From Rhizobium sp. RM (lineage in GTDB: Bacteria > Pseudomonadota > Alphaproteobacteria > Rhizobiales > Rhizobiaceae): a DNA stretch of 64,000 nt. The stretch spans positions 124,001 through 188,000 of the forward strand of contig NZ_JACAWV010000020.1 of NCBI RefSeq assembly GCF_013390595.1, read 5' to 3'. A program made the translations under genes and the position numbers. Below the pieces are notes generated by a model. That model saw nothing but the letters and a program-made list of their open reading frames with translations, had not been told where the DNA came from and did not search any database. Positions 43,947 to 55,204 of the stretch are shown here, piece after piece (the first letter of the stretch is position 1; the number at the start of each line of letters is the position of its first letter).

Positions 43947-44717
43947 ATGAGCAATTCCAAGAAGATTGTCGTCATCGGCGGCACGGGTCTTATCGGCGCG
44001 AAGGCCGTCACCATTCTTCGCAGCGCCGGTCATGAGGCAGTTGCGGCAAGTCCAAGCAATGGCATAAACGCTTTTACGGGGGAGGGGCTGGACCATGCTC
44101 TCGCCGGTGCGGACGCGGTCATCGATGCGTCAAACATGATGTCCTTCGATGAGCCCGTCATTCGCAACTTTTTCGAGACGTCCAGCCGAAATCTCGTGGC
44201 AGCAGAGAAGACTGCTGGTGTGCAGCACCATGTCGTGTTGTCGATCGTGGGCACAGATGACCTGGTCGCCAATCCGTATATGAGCGGTAAGCAGGCACAG
44301 GAGCGCGCAGTAAAAGGATCAGGACAAGATTACACCATCGTCCGTGCCACGCAGTTTTACGAATTTATGAACACGTTGGCCGACGCCTACACTGTAGAGG
44401 GTAGCGTAAGAGTGCCTGCGATCGATTTCCAGCCCATTGCAGCAGATGACGTCGCTGCTGCTCTGGTCAAGGTCGCACTCGATAAACCGCGCAATGGCAC
44501 CGTTGATCTTGCAGGCCCTGATCGGGCGCCCTTCGAAACTCTGATGAGAACCTATTTGGCCGCCAGAGGCGACAAGCGCAGCGTGAGTGCCGATGCTTCC
44601 CTTGGTTACTTCGGTGCCCCAGTTCACGTGGGCTCGCTTGTCCCGGCAGCAGCTCCTCACCGCGGAGATATCACCCTGGAAGCCTGGCTTTGCACCCAAC
44701 AACTGGAGAATGTATGA
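43947..44717 (+). CDS. NmrA-like NAD(P)-binding reductase
   Basis: 256-aa protein of the atypical SDR (NmrA/NAD(P)H-binding) group. The cofactor motif is VVIGGTGLIGAKA near residues 8-20. The classical Y-x3-K is not at the usual place, although PYMSGKQAQE contains a Tyr and Lys. Such proteins are quinone or sugar reductases or redox sensors. AAAGGAGG precedes the ATG. The cupin gene overlaps its stop, so the two are one transcript. Confidence 0.85.
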   Translation: MSNSKKIVVIGGTGLIGAKAVTILRSAGHEAVAASPSNGINAFTGEGLDHALAGADAVIDASNMMSFDEPVIRNFFETSSRNLVAAEKTAGVQHHVVLSIVGTDDLVANPYMSGKQAQERAVKGSGQDYTIVRATQFYEFMNTLADAYTVEGSVRVPAIDFQPIAADDVAAALVKVALDKPRNGTVDLAGPDRAPFETLMRTYLAARGDKRSVSADASLGYFGAPVHVGSLVPAAAPHRGDITLEAWLCTQQLENV

Positions 44718-45154
44718 TGAAAATGGTCGCTTATACTCTCGCCCTCTCTTTCCTTCCTCTCACGGTCGTCTCGGCGCATGATGTCGCCAAACGCGACCTC
44801 GCTTACGAAACAAAGGGAGCGAAAGTAACACCAGTCTACGAGCATCCCCTTCCCGACGTACCGGGAAAAAGCGTGAAAGGCGTGCTCGTCGAATATGAAC
44901 CTGGTGGCTACAACTCCGCACATACCCATGCGAAGTCGGCTCTCATCTACGCAACGGTGCTTGAGGGGGCGATCCTCAGTGGCGTGAATGGCGGAGAGGT
45001 AAAAACCTTCACGAAGGGCCAAAATTTTACCGAGCTACCAGGCGACCAGCATGATGTGAGTGCCAATGCGAGCAAAACGCAGCCCGCGAAGCTTCTCGCA
45101 GTTTTTGTCGTCGACACTGACGACACTGTTTTAACGACGCCGCTGAAACCTTGA
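44714..45154 (+). CDS. Exported cupin-domain protein
   Basis: 146-aa protein with a signal peptide of about 21 residues (ending VSA-H) and one cupin domain: the first motif SAHTHAKSALIYATVLEG carries the His ligands, and the second lies near LPGDQHDVSAN. GGAG is 5 nt before the ATG at 44714, which overlaps the reductase stop (ATGA). Periplasmic location of a small cupin beside a cytoplasmic reductase is common in proteobacteria; the reaction is not known. Confidence 0.82.
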   Translation: MMKMVAYTLALSFLPLTVVSAHDVAKRDLAYETKGAKVTPVYEHPLPDVPGKSVKGVLVEYEPGGYNSAHTHAKSALIYATVLEGAILSGVNGGEVKTFTKGQNFTELPGDQHDVSANASKTQPAKLLAVFVVDTDDTVLTTPLKP

Positions 45155-45161
45155 AGATCGA

Positions 45162-45189
45162 GACGGAGCAGCTTTTGGCTGGCTCCGTC
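45162..45189. terminator. Possible bidirectional terminator between cupin and LysR genes
   Basis: Arms GACGGAGC (45162-45169) and GCTCCGTC (45182-45189) enclose a 12-nt loop between two converging genes. No long U-tract follows on either side, so strength is uncertain. Confidence 0.45.
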
Positions 45190-45218
45190 GTCTCACGCCT
45201 AACCAGAGACGAGAATGA

Positions 45219-46118
45219 TCAGCGAAGCATGACCATATGCGGCGGTAGCTGCTCTTCGAAGAATTTCGAAAATGTCGCAATGCGTGGCGGCAAGGCCTGA
45301 TAGGGTGGGTAATACAGGGTCAGCCAGAGCTCCGGCGGTGCCCAACCTGGTAGAACGTGGACAAGCCGTCCGCTGCGAATGTGTTCGGCGATATTAAATC
45401 CCGGCAGCATCGCAACACCTACGCCATTGGCCGCCATATCTGCGAGAACCTCGCCGCTATTGGCACTGAAGGCGCGTCCGGCGGAAATCGAAAGGCTGGA
45501 GCCTCCGTCTGACAGAACCCAGTTCTCGCGCCGGCTTTCACCGCTATAAGCCAGGCAATCGTCAGGGCTCAGCTCACTCGGGTGCTTCATCTGCGTAAAC
45601 CGGCTACCAGGTGCAGCGACCAGAATTCTTGGAACGGCCCTGATCTTGCGCCAGATCGTAAACTTGTCCGAAGGTGCTGACGAAATGCGGATTGCCAGAT
45701 CGTAGTCGTCATCGACGATGTTGACCAAGCCGTCCGATAGCGAAATCTCGAAGCACATTTTCGGATAGAGTTCTTTGAAACCAGAAAGGATTGGCGGCAA
45801 CACCGTTTTTCCAAGCCAGGTCGGTGCACTGATCCTCAAACGCCCTTCATCAGCCTTGTGGGCATTCCTGACATCGCGCCTTGCATTTTCGAGAGCCTCT
45901 ACGGCTGGCTGGATCTGGGCGGCAAACACGGCGCCATCGGTGGTCAACGACACCTGACGGGTCGTTCGGACGAAGAGTTGCACACCAAGATCGTCTTCAA
46001 GTGCCGCGATGGCGCGGGTAACAGCCGCAGCCGTCATACCCAGTTCACGGGCGACCTGCGCAAAATTGCGCTTTTCGGCAGCGAGGAGGAATGTTTTGAG
46101 AGCTTTGTGATCGTTCAT
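45219..46118 (-). CDS. LysR family transcriptional regulator
   Basis: 299-aa LysR protein (HTH about 3-60, NFAQVARELGMTAAAVTRAIAALEDDLG; effector domain after about 90). It is divergent from the ring-cleavage-type dioxygenase with 116 bp between the starts. That gap holds a loose repeat GCAAT (46138-46142)/ATTGC (46158-46162). A role as regulator of the dioxygenase gene is likely; the NmrA-cupin pair downstream is a second possible target. Confidence 0.86.
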   Translation of the reverse strand: MNDHKALKTFLLAAEKRNFAQVARELGMTAAAVTRAIAALEDDLGVQLFVRTTRQVSLTTDGAVFAAQIQPAVEALENARRDVRNAHKADEGRLRISAPTWLGKTVLPPILSGFKELYPKMCFEISLSDGLVNIVDDDYDLAIRISSAPSDKFTIWRKIRAVPRILVAAPGSRFTQMKHPSELSPDDCLAYSGESRRENWVLSDGGSSLSISAGRAFSANSGEVLADMAANGVGVAMLPGFNIAEHIRSGRLVHVLPGWAPPELWLTLYYPPYQALPPRIATFSKFFEEQLPPHMVMLR

Positions 46119-46234
46119 GTCAATTATTTCAAAATCCGCAATTCATTCGAGAGAAATATTGCAATTCTGAACGGCAATCAAGAGGGCTATATCCTGGTCA
46201 TCGAAACGGACACACCGGATAAGGACCGACCGCC

Positions 46235-47167
46235 ATGATCAAGGACATCAAGGGATTGCACCACGTCACCTCCATGGCGTCGGATGCACAGCAGAACAAC
46301 AAGTTTTTCACAGAAACACTCGGCCTGCGCCGGGTTAAGAAGACCGTCAATTTTGACGAACCCGGCGTCTACCATCTCTATTATGGGGATGAAACAGGTA
46401 CGCCCGGTAGCGTCATGACCTACTTCCCTTTCGCAAACATGATGGCCGGCCGTCCAGGCGTCGGTGAAGTTGGCGAAACCCAGTTTTCCATCCCTAAGGG
46501 CGCACTCGGCTTCTGGAAGGACCGCCTGATCACCAATGGCGTCGGTGGCATCCAGACCGACAAGGTCTTTGGTGCTGATCGTCTTCGCTTTACCGGGCCC
46601 GATGGCGACGGTCTGGCTCTGATCGAAACGGCAGAAGATGCACGCGCCCCTTGGGTCATCGACGGTATTTCCGAAAACCACGCCATTCGCGGTTTTACCG
46701 GCGCTCGATTCAATCTGCATGACACGGGAGCAACCGAAGAGCTTCTTCAGTTTATGGGATACGAACGAGCAGAGGCTGAAGGAGATGTGACGCGGTTCGT
46801 CATTCCCGGTGGCAACGGGGCCGACACAATCGATCTCGCTGCTCTGCCCAAAACGCCTTTTGCGCGCCAAGGGGCAGGCTCAGTCCACCACATTGCCTTC
46901 GCTGTGGAAAATCGCGAGAAGCAATTGGAAGTTCGCAAGGCCTTGATGGATACCGGATACCAGGTGACGCCAGTCATCGACCGCGATTACTTCTGGGCTA
47001 TTTACTTCCGGACCCCGGGCGGCATCCTCTTCGAGATCGCCACCAACGAACCAGGCTTCGATCGTGACGAGGATACGGCACATCTCGGTCAGGCTCTGAA
47101 GCTTCCGAACCGCTACGAGCCCTTCCGCAACCAGATCGAAGCGGGTCTCGCGCCACTCGCTGCCTAA
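46235..47167 (+). CDS. VOC-family ring-cleaving dioxygenase-like protein (MhqO/LinE type)
   Basis: 310-aa protein with two VOC domains. Candidate Fe(II) ligands are H9 or H10 (GLHHVTS), H218 or H219 (SVHHIAFAV) and E267 (ILFEIATNE), the 2-His-1-carboxylate pattern of extradiol dioxygenases. Relatives of the MhqO group act on hydroquinones and are induced by quinone stress. AAGGACC lies before the ATG. Monocistronic, followed by a terminator; divergent LysR gene. Confidence 0.85.
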   Translation: MIKDIKGLHHVTSMASDAQQNNKFFTETLGLRRVKKTVNFDEPGVYHLYYGDETGTPGSVMTYFPFANMMAGRPGVGEVGETQFSIPKGALGFWKDRLITNGVGGIQTDKVFGADRLRFTGPDGDGLALIETAEDARAPWVIDGISENHAIRGFTGARFNLHDTGATEELLQFMGYERAEAEGDVTRFVIPGGNGADTIDLAALPKTPFARQGAGSVHHIAFAVENREKQLEVRKALMDTGYQVTPVIDRDYFWAIYFRTPGGILFEIATNEPGFDRDEDTAHLGQALKLPNRYEPFRNQIEAGLAPLAA

Positions 47168-47183
47168 CCTCAGCCTTTGTTGG

Positions 47184-47244
47184 CGCCGGCACTCCATCGC
47201 GTATTTCCTCGCGCGACAGGGGTGCCGGCGTCGTATTTTGTTTT
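47184..47244 (+). terminator. Terminator after the dioxygenase gene
   Basis: CGCCGGCAC (47184-47192) pairs with GTGCCGGCG (47222-47230) around a 29-nt loop, then TCGTATTTTGTTTT. The stem is strong, though the loop is long. Confidence 0.65.
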
Positions 47245-47412
47245 GTGCCTTCAGGTGGGAAACGGTCAGCCAAATTGCTGAATCGAGACGGCTTTGCCGA
47301 TGACATGGTGTCGCAAACGCCTTTGCGTGTCGCAATCTGCGTCATGTCATGCGATTGTTGCATGAGCATGTTTGATGGCAAGGTTACCACCACGCAACTG
47401 ACGGGCAAAATC

Positions 47413-48321
47413 ATGATCGAAACTAATCAGTTGAGCCGCATCAAGGCAGAGATTGCCGACAGCTTTGATGAAGAGCTGGAAATGCAGATGGAAGAAGATC
47501 AGTTGGACCAGCTGGTCGTTGAAGGATTGTCTGAACCGGCTGCCCAGACGTTGGAGCGCAAGGTCTACTTCCGGGAACTTTTCCGTCTCCAGCACGAACT
47601 TGTCCGGCTTCAAGACTGGGTCCAGCACAAGAAACTCAAGGTCGTCGTCTTGTTCGAAGGCCGCGACTCCGCTGGTAAGGGCGGCGCAATCAAACGTGTC
47701 ACCCAGCGCCTCAATCCGCGTGTCTGCCGCGTGGTGGCGCTACCAGCACCGACCGAGCGCGAGCGCAATCAGTGGTATTTCCAGCGTTACGTTCCGCATC
47801 TGCCGTCGGCCGGCGAAATGGTGCTGTTCGACCGCTCCTGGTACAATCGTGCGGGCGTTGAGCGTGTCATGGGTTTTTGCACGCCCGACGAACTCGAAGA
47901 GTTCTTCCGTTCCGTTCCAGAGTTTGAACGCATGCTCGTTCGCTCCGGCATCGTGCTTGTCAAATACTGGTTCTCGATCACCGATGAGGAGCAGGAATTC
48001 CGTTTCCGTATGCGCATCCACGATCCCCTCAAGCAATGGAAACTCTCGCCGATGGATCTGGAAAGCCGTATCCATTGGGAAGAGTATACGAAGGCCAAGG
48101 AGGAAATGCTCGAAAGAACGCATATTCCTGAAGCGCCGTGGTGGGTCGTCCAGGCCGTCGACAAGAAAAAGGCACGCCTGAACTGCATCGCTCACCTTCT
48201 TGGACAGATTCCTTACGAGGACGTTCCTAAAGACGCGATCGAACTGCCGGACCGTGTACGAAATGACGACTATATTCGTCACCCGGTCCCGCCGGATATG
48301 TATGTTCCCGAGGTTTATTGA
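47413..48321 (+). CDS. Polyphosphate kinase 2 (PPK2)
   Basis: 302-aa P-loop kinase of the PPK2 family, which transfers phosphate between polyphosphate and nucleotides. Walker A GRDSAGKGG is at 83-91, lid module arginines follow at NQWYFQRYVPHLP, and Walker B VLFDRSWYNRAG is at 137-148 with D140. The start is uncertain: the ATG at 47413 gives the usual family length, while the frame is open to 47245. No strong Shine-Dalgarno is seen for either. Which nucleotide it prefers cannot be read from the sequence. Confidence 0.88.
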   Translation: MIETNQLSRIKAEIADSFDEELEMQMEEDQLDQLVVEGLSEPAAQTLERKVYFRELFRLQHELVRLQDWVQHKKLKVVVLFEGRDSAGKGGAIKRVTQRLNPRVCRVVALPAPTERERNQWYFQRYVPHLPSAGEMVLFDRSWYNRAGVERVMGFCTPDELEEFFRSVPEFERMLVRSGIVLVKYWFSITDEEQEFRFRMRIHDPLKQWKLSPMDLESRIHWEEYTKAKEEMLERTHIPEAPWWVVQAVDKKKARLNCIAHLLGQIPYEDVPKDAIELPDRVRNDDYIRHPVPPDMYVPEVY

Positions 48322-48540
48322 CCACGTTCGTGGTGATGCCGTATCCCGGTCGCGCTGCATGAGGGCGGCCGGACGTTGCATCCAAGATGCACCTTGAAAG
48401 AGCCTCTCCTATTTTGAGGATCGATGCTGGCGAACAAACTGTCAGCGTGTCTTCCTGCGCCACGAAATTTCCATAACCATTCCCCGGCCATTGCGGTAAA
48501 ATACTGCAACATATCAACAATGCCGTTTGGGAAGACTGAG

Positions 48541-49569
48541 ATGGATACATCCGCCAAGCCAGACACAACATACGGCGATGAGCCAGGCATTCGCTTCGCA
48601 CTTCTTCTGGATGCACAGGGAGGCAGTCGACAGATTACCCTCCAGGAGCTGCTGGACTGGAAACCGCAAGATGGCGTGTTATGGCTCCATCTCGAACGGG
48701 ACCATCCGGCAGCGGTCGCGTGGATCAATCAGCGAAGCGGCCTTGATCCACTCGTCTGTGAAGCACTGCTGGCTGAAGAATCCCGCCCGCGCGTCGAACC
48801 GATCAATGATGGCCTGCTGATTACGTTGAGAGGCGTGTGCGGGGCGGCACCCATCGAGGTGATCGAAGAGAGCGGTGACCTTGATCTGGTTCCCTTACAT
48901 ATTTGGGCAGATGCGAACCGCCTGATCACATTGCGGGATAGTGGGCACTACATTACAGCCTTGCGCGATATCCGGTTCGCACTGAACAAGCGTACGGGAC
49001 CTCGCAATACCGGTGAATTGTTGGCGATCGTTGGCGACAAGCTGGTAAGGGATCTCGAACCCGTTCTCGACGCAATGGACGAGGAAGCGGATGAGCTCGA
49101 CGATCTTATCTTTCAAAAGGCGTCAGGCGAGGTTCGGGAGCGTTTGAAATTGCTGCGCAGACGGTCTGTTCAGTTGCGTCGTTATTTGATGCCACAGCGC
49201 GATGCACTGGTCCGCATCGAGCATGATGACGCAATATGGCTTTCTGAGCGAGACAAGCTGCGCATTCGCGAGGTGATCGACAAGCTTGTTCGTTTTGTCG
49301 AATATCTTGACTCAATCAGGGATCGAACCGGCATTTTGCACGACGACCTTTCTACCGTGATCGGCGAGCGTATCGCACGCAACTCGAACCGGCTGTCGGC
49401 TCTTGCTGCACTTTTACTGCCGCCAAGCGTGATTGCAGGTCTTTTCGGCATGAATGTTGGAGGCATTCCCGGTGTGAACGACACCTGGGCCTTCATCCTG
49501 ATCGTCGGTTTCGTGATTGCTCTTTCCGTCGCAACACTGTTGCTATTGCGGAAAATCGATTGGCTCTAA
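48541..49569 (+). CDS. ZntB/CorA-family divalent metal transporter
   Basis: 342-aa protein: a long cytoplasmic N-terminal domain, a stalk helix, and two C-terminal membrane helices, with the family signature GMNVGGIPG (GMN) between them. This arrangement and length match ZntB (zinc) more than CorA (magnesium), but specificity is inferred. I chose the ATG at 48541 because GGAAGA lies 6-7 nt before it; the frame is open to 48424. Confidence 0.87.
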   Translation: MDTSAKPDTTYGDEPGIRFALLLDAQGGSRQITLQELLDWKPQDGVLWLHLERDHPAAVAWINQRSGLDPLVCEALLAEESRPRVEPINDGLLITLRGVCGAAPIEVIEESGDLDLVPLHIWADANRLITLRDSGHYITALRDIRFALNKRTGPRNTGELLAIVGDKLVRDLEPVLDAMDEEADELDDLIFQKASGEVRERLKLLRRRSVQLRRYLMPQRDALVRIEHDDAIWLSERDKLRIREVIDKLVRFVEYLDSIRDRTGILHDDLSTVIGERIARNSNRLSALAALLLPPSVIAGLFGMNVGGIPGVNDTWAFILIVGFVIALSVATLLLLRKIDWL

Positions 49570-49571
49570 GT

Positions 49572-49610
49572 GATGCGGCCGAGAGGTCTCGGTCGCATCT
49601 CGTCGTTTTT
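49572..49610 (+). terminator. Terminator after the ZntB-like gene
   Basis: A 12-bp stem, 49572-49583 with 49588-49599 (one G-T pair), AGGT loop, and five T at 49606-49610. It lies 2 nt past the stop codon. Confidence 0.88.
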
Positions 49611-49620
49611 GGGGCGCTTC

Positions 49621-50718
49621 TTAGAACAAGCGATCCAGCCAGTTATGCGGATCTGCGGCGCGTCCGAACTGGATATCGGTGAGCGCGGCCTTCAACTTGC
49701 CAGTAACCGTTCCAGCATTGCCGTCGGCAATCGTGAAGCCGTGGTTACGACCCTTGACCTTGCCGATCGGCGTGACGACAGCAGCGGTACCGCAAGCAAA
49801 AGCTTCTGTCAGTCGGCCGCTCTTGGCGTCTGCCTGCCATTGATCGATCGAGTAGGGCTCTTCACGAACCGTCAGCCCCATGTCGCGCGCGAGCGCAATC
49901 AGTGATGCACGCGTAATACCGGGCAGGATCGTGCCGGTCAGCGGCGGCGTTTGCAGAGATCCATCGTCAAAGACGAAGAAGATGTTCATGCCGCCAAGCT
50001 CTTCGATCCAGCGTCTCTCGACCGCATCGAGGAACACGACCTGATCGCAGCCTTCACGCTGGCCTTCGGCCTGTGCGGCAAGGCTTGCGGCATAGTTGCC
50101 GCCGCATTTGGCTGCGCCCGTTCCGCCGGGAGCAGCACGCGTATAGTTTTCCGATACCCAGAGTGTCACAGCCGATGCGCCGCCCTTGAAATAGGAGGCA
50201 ACCGGGGACGCGATGACGGAGAAGATGTAGTCGGTAGCCGGTCTGGTGCCGAGTGCCACTTCGCTGCCTATCAGGAAGGGTCTCAGATAGAGAGACGCAC
50301 CTTCTGCTGTCGGAATCCAATCGCGATCAGCGCGCACCAGAGCCCGAACAGATTCAACGAACAGATCTTCCGGTAGCTGAGGCATGGCCAGGCGTTCTGC
50401 CGATGCGCGAAAACGCTTGGCGTTGGCATCGGGGCGAAACAGTGACGCACCGCCATCTGGAAGATGATAGGCTTTCATTCCCTCGAATATCTCTAGGGCA
50501 TAATGGAGAACCATCGACGCCGGGTCGAGATCGAGACCTTTGCGCGGCTCAAGTTTCCAGTCATGCCAGCCGCGATCCTTGTTGTAGCGCAACGTGATCA
50601 TGTGGTCGGTGAATATCTGCCCAAAGCCGGGGTTCTGGAGCAGTTTCTCACGTTCGCTCGCGGAAACGGGGTTCGGGTGCTTTTCGACACCAAGGGTCAA
50701 GGTGCTGCTGTCGCTCAT
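49621..50718 (-). CDS. ilvE: Branched-chain amino acid aminotransferase
   Basis: 365-aa fold-type IV PLP enzyme of the BCAT family. Recognisable motifs include LEIFEGMKAYHL, RPDANAKRF, the PLP lysine in GTGAAKCGGNYAASL and the C-terminal ACGTAAVVTPIG. It transfers amino groups between leucine, isoleucine or valine and 2-oxoglutarate in the cytoplasm. I chose the ATG at 50718; the frame upstream (19 codons) looks unstructured. Confidence 0.9.
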   Translation of the reverse strand: MSDSSTLTLGVEKHPNPVSASEREKLLQNPGFGQIFTDHMITLRYNKDRGWHDWKLEPRKGLDLDPASMVLHYALEIFEGMKAYHLPDGGASLFRPDANAKRFRASAERLAMPQLPEDLFVESVRALVRADRDWIPTAEGASLYLRPFLIGSEVALGTRPATDYIFSVIASPVASYFKGGASAVTLWVSENYTRAAPGGTGAAKCGGNYAASLAAQAEGQREGCDQVVFLDAVERRWIEELGGMNIFFVFDDGSLQTPPLTGTILPGITRASLIALARDMGLTVREEPYSIDQWQADAKSGRLTEAFACGTAAVVTPIGKVKGRNHGFTIADGNAGTVTGKLKAALTDIQFGRAADPHNWLDRLF

Positions 50719-50911
50719 GTCTCGCCTGCTCTTTCTGACTGACGCAAGTGTGCGGTCTCGCACGCTATCGAACAAGACACTATCTCAGGTCCAGCGATAT
50801 TTGATTGCGTTTATAGCTCGATAATAGGCGATATTGGCATCAGATTCGATCCACCAAGACAAGTAGACGAAACGTGTGATCGGGCATCTTCAAAGCAATA
50901 AACTGACGTGC

Positions 50912-50939
50912 AAAAAGGCGCTGTGTTTCAAGCGCCTTT
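50912..50939 (-). terminator. Terminator of the fur-katG operon
   Basis: AAAGGCGCT (50914-50922) pairs with AGCGCCTTT (50931-50939) with an 8-nt loop; on the minus strand it ends in five U. It lies 30 nt past the katG stop. Confidence 0.85.
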
Positions 50940-50968
50940 CGCTATTTTTGCGATGCTATTGGCCTTGC

Positions 50969-53625
<2,657 letters not shown>

Positions 53626-53965
53626 ACTTCTTATTTTGAGTAGGTCAATATAACGAGGAAATAAAATGTGGATACCCGATGGGATCTGTTACGCAGGGAA
53701 CGGCGGCCTGCGATAACGTCCTTAAACGCTCAAGCTAAAATCGCTCACGAGTTTTAGAGGCAGAAAGCTGCGCGCAGCATGTCCCGTTGACGGCGCGCGC
53801 CGCAGACTTTTGGAAGCAGGGAGAATTGGGGAGAGAAATACAGCAGAACGCTGCCCTGTCGGTCGCTGAGAACAGTGAGCGGCAGGGCAGGGCGTTTCAA
53901 CCGGCCGCCAAGAGGGGCCAGAGATGGTCTTGCCGTAAAATGGTTTGATAAGGCCGTGTCGAACC
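53626..53965. other. 340-bp gap between the fur promoter and the aminotransferase
   Basis: Right of the Fur-like gene start is an imperfect dyad, TTATTTTGA (53631-53639) and TCAATATAA (53645-53653), described as an operator. Further right, CTGCCCTG (53851-53858) and CAGGGCAG (53883-53890) can form a hairpin with a 24-nt loop. It has no U-tract and may be a weak terminator for the aminotransferase operon. No gene is seen. Confidence 0.45.
53631..53653. promoter_or_regulatory. Fur/PerR-like operator upstream of the fur-katG operon
   Basis: Inverted repeat TTATTTTGA-N5-TCAATATAA (8 of 9 positions match), AT-rich, 6-28 nt before the ATG at 53625. Size and composition fit a Fur-superfamily box. 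Autoregulation is inferred. Confidence 0.5.
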
Positions 53966-55189
53966 TTACTTCAGGTCTGCGCAGGCCTTCGCGAGGCGTT
54001 GAAGCGCCTCGACCAATTCCGGTTCAGATGTGGCATAGGAAATCCGGAAGAAGGGCGACAGGCCGAATGCAGCACCGGGTACGACGGCGACATTGGCGTG
54101 GTCGAGGAAATAGGCGCAAAGATCGGTATCGGTCTCGATCACTTTTCCGTCCGGAGTCTTTTTACCCAACAGACCGGCGCAGCTCGAGAATGTATAGAAT
54201 GCACCGTCCGGCACACGGCAATCGATACCCTCGATCTCGTTCAGCCCAGAGACGACAAGATCACGCCGGCGTTGAAAACTTGCAGCTCTGTCCTTCAGGA
54301 AATCTTGCGGGCCATTCAGCGCTGCTACGGCCGCAGCCTGCGAAACGGAGCAGGCGCCGGAGGTCGACTGGCTCTGTACCACCGACATTGCCTTGATGAG
54401 CGCTTTCGTGCCACCGGCATAACCGATGCGCCAGCCGGTCATGGCATAGGCTTTCGAGACGCCGTTGACAGTCAATGTCCGCTCCTTCAGCCGCGGTTCC
54501 ACCTGGGCAGGGGTTACGAACTGAAAGCCGTCATAGACAATATGCTCATACATATCGTCGGCGATCAGCATGACATGCGGATGCCGCAGCAACACATCGA
54601 GCAGCGGGCGATACTGTTCTGCAGAATAGCTTGCACCGGATGGATTGGATGGCGCATTCAGCATAAGCCAGCGTGTTTTCGGCGTAATGGCTGCTTCCAA
54701 TTGTTGCGACGTCATGCGGAAGCCATTTTCGGCCGCGCACGGAACCAGCACGGGCTTGCCGCCACACATCACGACAATATCGGAATAGGTCACCCAATAA
54801 GGGGTGGGAATGATGACCTCGTCGCCGGGGTCAACCGTGGCTGTCAGGGCATTGAAGAGTATCTGTTTTGCGCCGGTCGAAACGATGATCTCGTCAAGCG
54901 CATAGTCCAGCTGGTTTTCGCGCTGGAACTTGTCGCGGATGGCCTTGCGCAGCTCCAGTGTTCCCTCTGTGGCTGTGTATTTCGTTTCACCACGCTGCAT
55001 GGCTCCCCATGCAGCGTGTTTGATGTGATCGGGAGTGTCGAAGTCAGGTTCGCCCGCACCCAGAACGATGACGGGTTTACCTTCCTGCTTCATGGCGCGC
55101 GCCCGCGCGCTGATCTGCGCGATGGGTGAAACATCGATGCGAGAAATGCGTTCAGCGGTTTTGAACGCCTTCGTTGCGCTGCCGTCCAT
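53966..55189 (-). CDS. Class I aminotransferase (aspartate aminotransferase-like; possibly 2-aminoadipate)
   Basis: 407-aa fold-type I PLP enzyme of the AspAT I-gamma kind: substrate/PLP motifs LGAGEPDFDTP, NAPSNPSG, PLP Lys in GVSKAYAMTGWRIGY, and Arg near FRISYATS. Sequence alone says aspartate/prephenate-type specificity. Its position directly after the ALDH7-type dehydrogenase (15 nt) and HglS-like gene suggests that it converts 2-aminoadipate to 2-oxoadipate in lysine catabolism; this is inference. Confidence 0.85.
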   Translation of the reverse strand: MDGSATKAFKTAERISRIDVSPIAQISARARAMKQEGKPVIVLGAGEPDFDTPDHIKHAAWGAMQRGETKYTATEGTLELRKAIRDKFQRENQLDYALDEIIVSTGAKQILFNALTATVDPGDEVIIPTPYWVTYSDIVVMCGGKPVLVPCAAENGFRMTSQQLEAAITPKTRWLMLNAPSNPSGASYSAEQYRPLLDVLLRHPHVMLIADDMYEHIVYDGFQFVTPAQVEPRLKERTLTVNGVSKAYAMTGWRIGYAGGTKALIKAMSVVQSQSTSGACSVSQAAAVAALNGPQDFLKDRAASFQRRRDLVVSGLNEIEGIDCRVPDGAFYTFSSCAGLLGKKTPDGKVIETDTDLCAYFLDHANVAVVPGAAFGLSPFFRISYATSEPELVEALQRLAKACADLK

Positions 55190-55204
55190 GATTTCTCGCC
55201 CCTG

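Noticed and set aside
53945-55129. 394-codon open frame on the plus strand
   Set aside because: Antisense to the aminotransferase; the minus-strand frame has PLP motifs and an operon context, while this one shows none.
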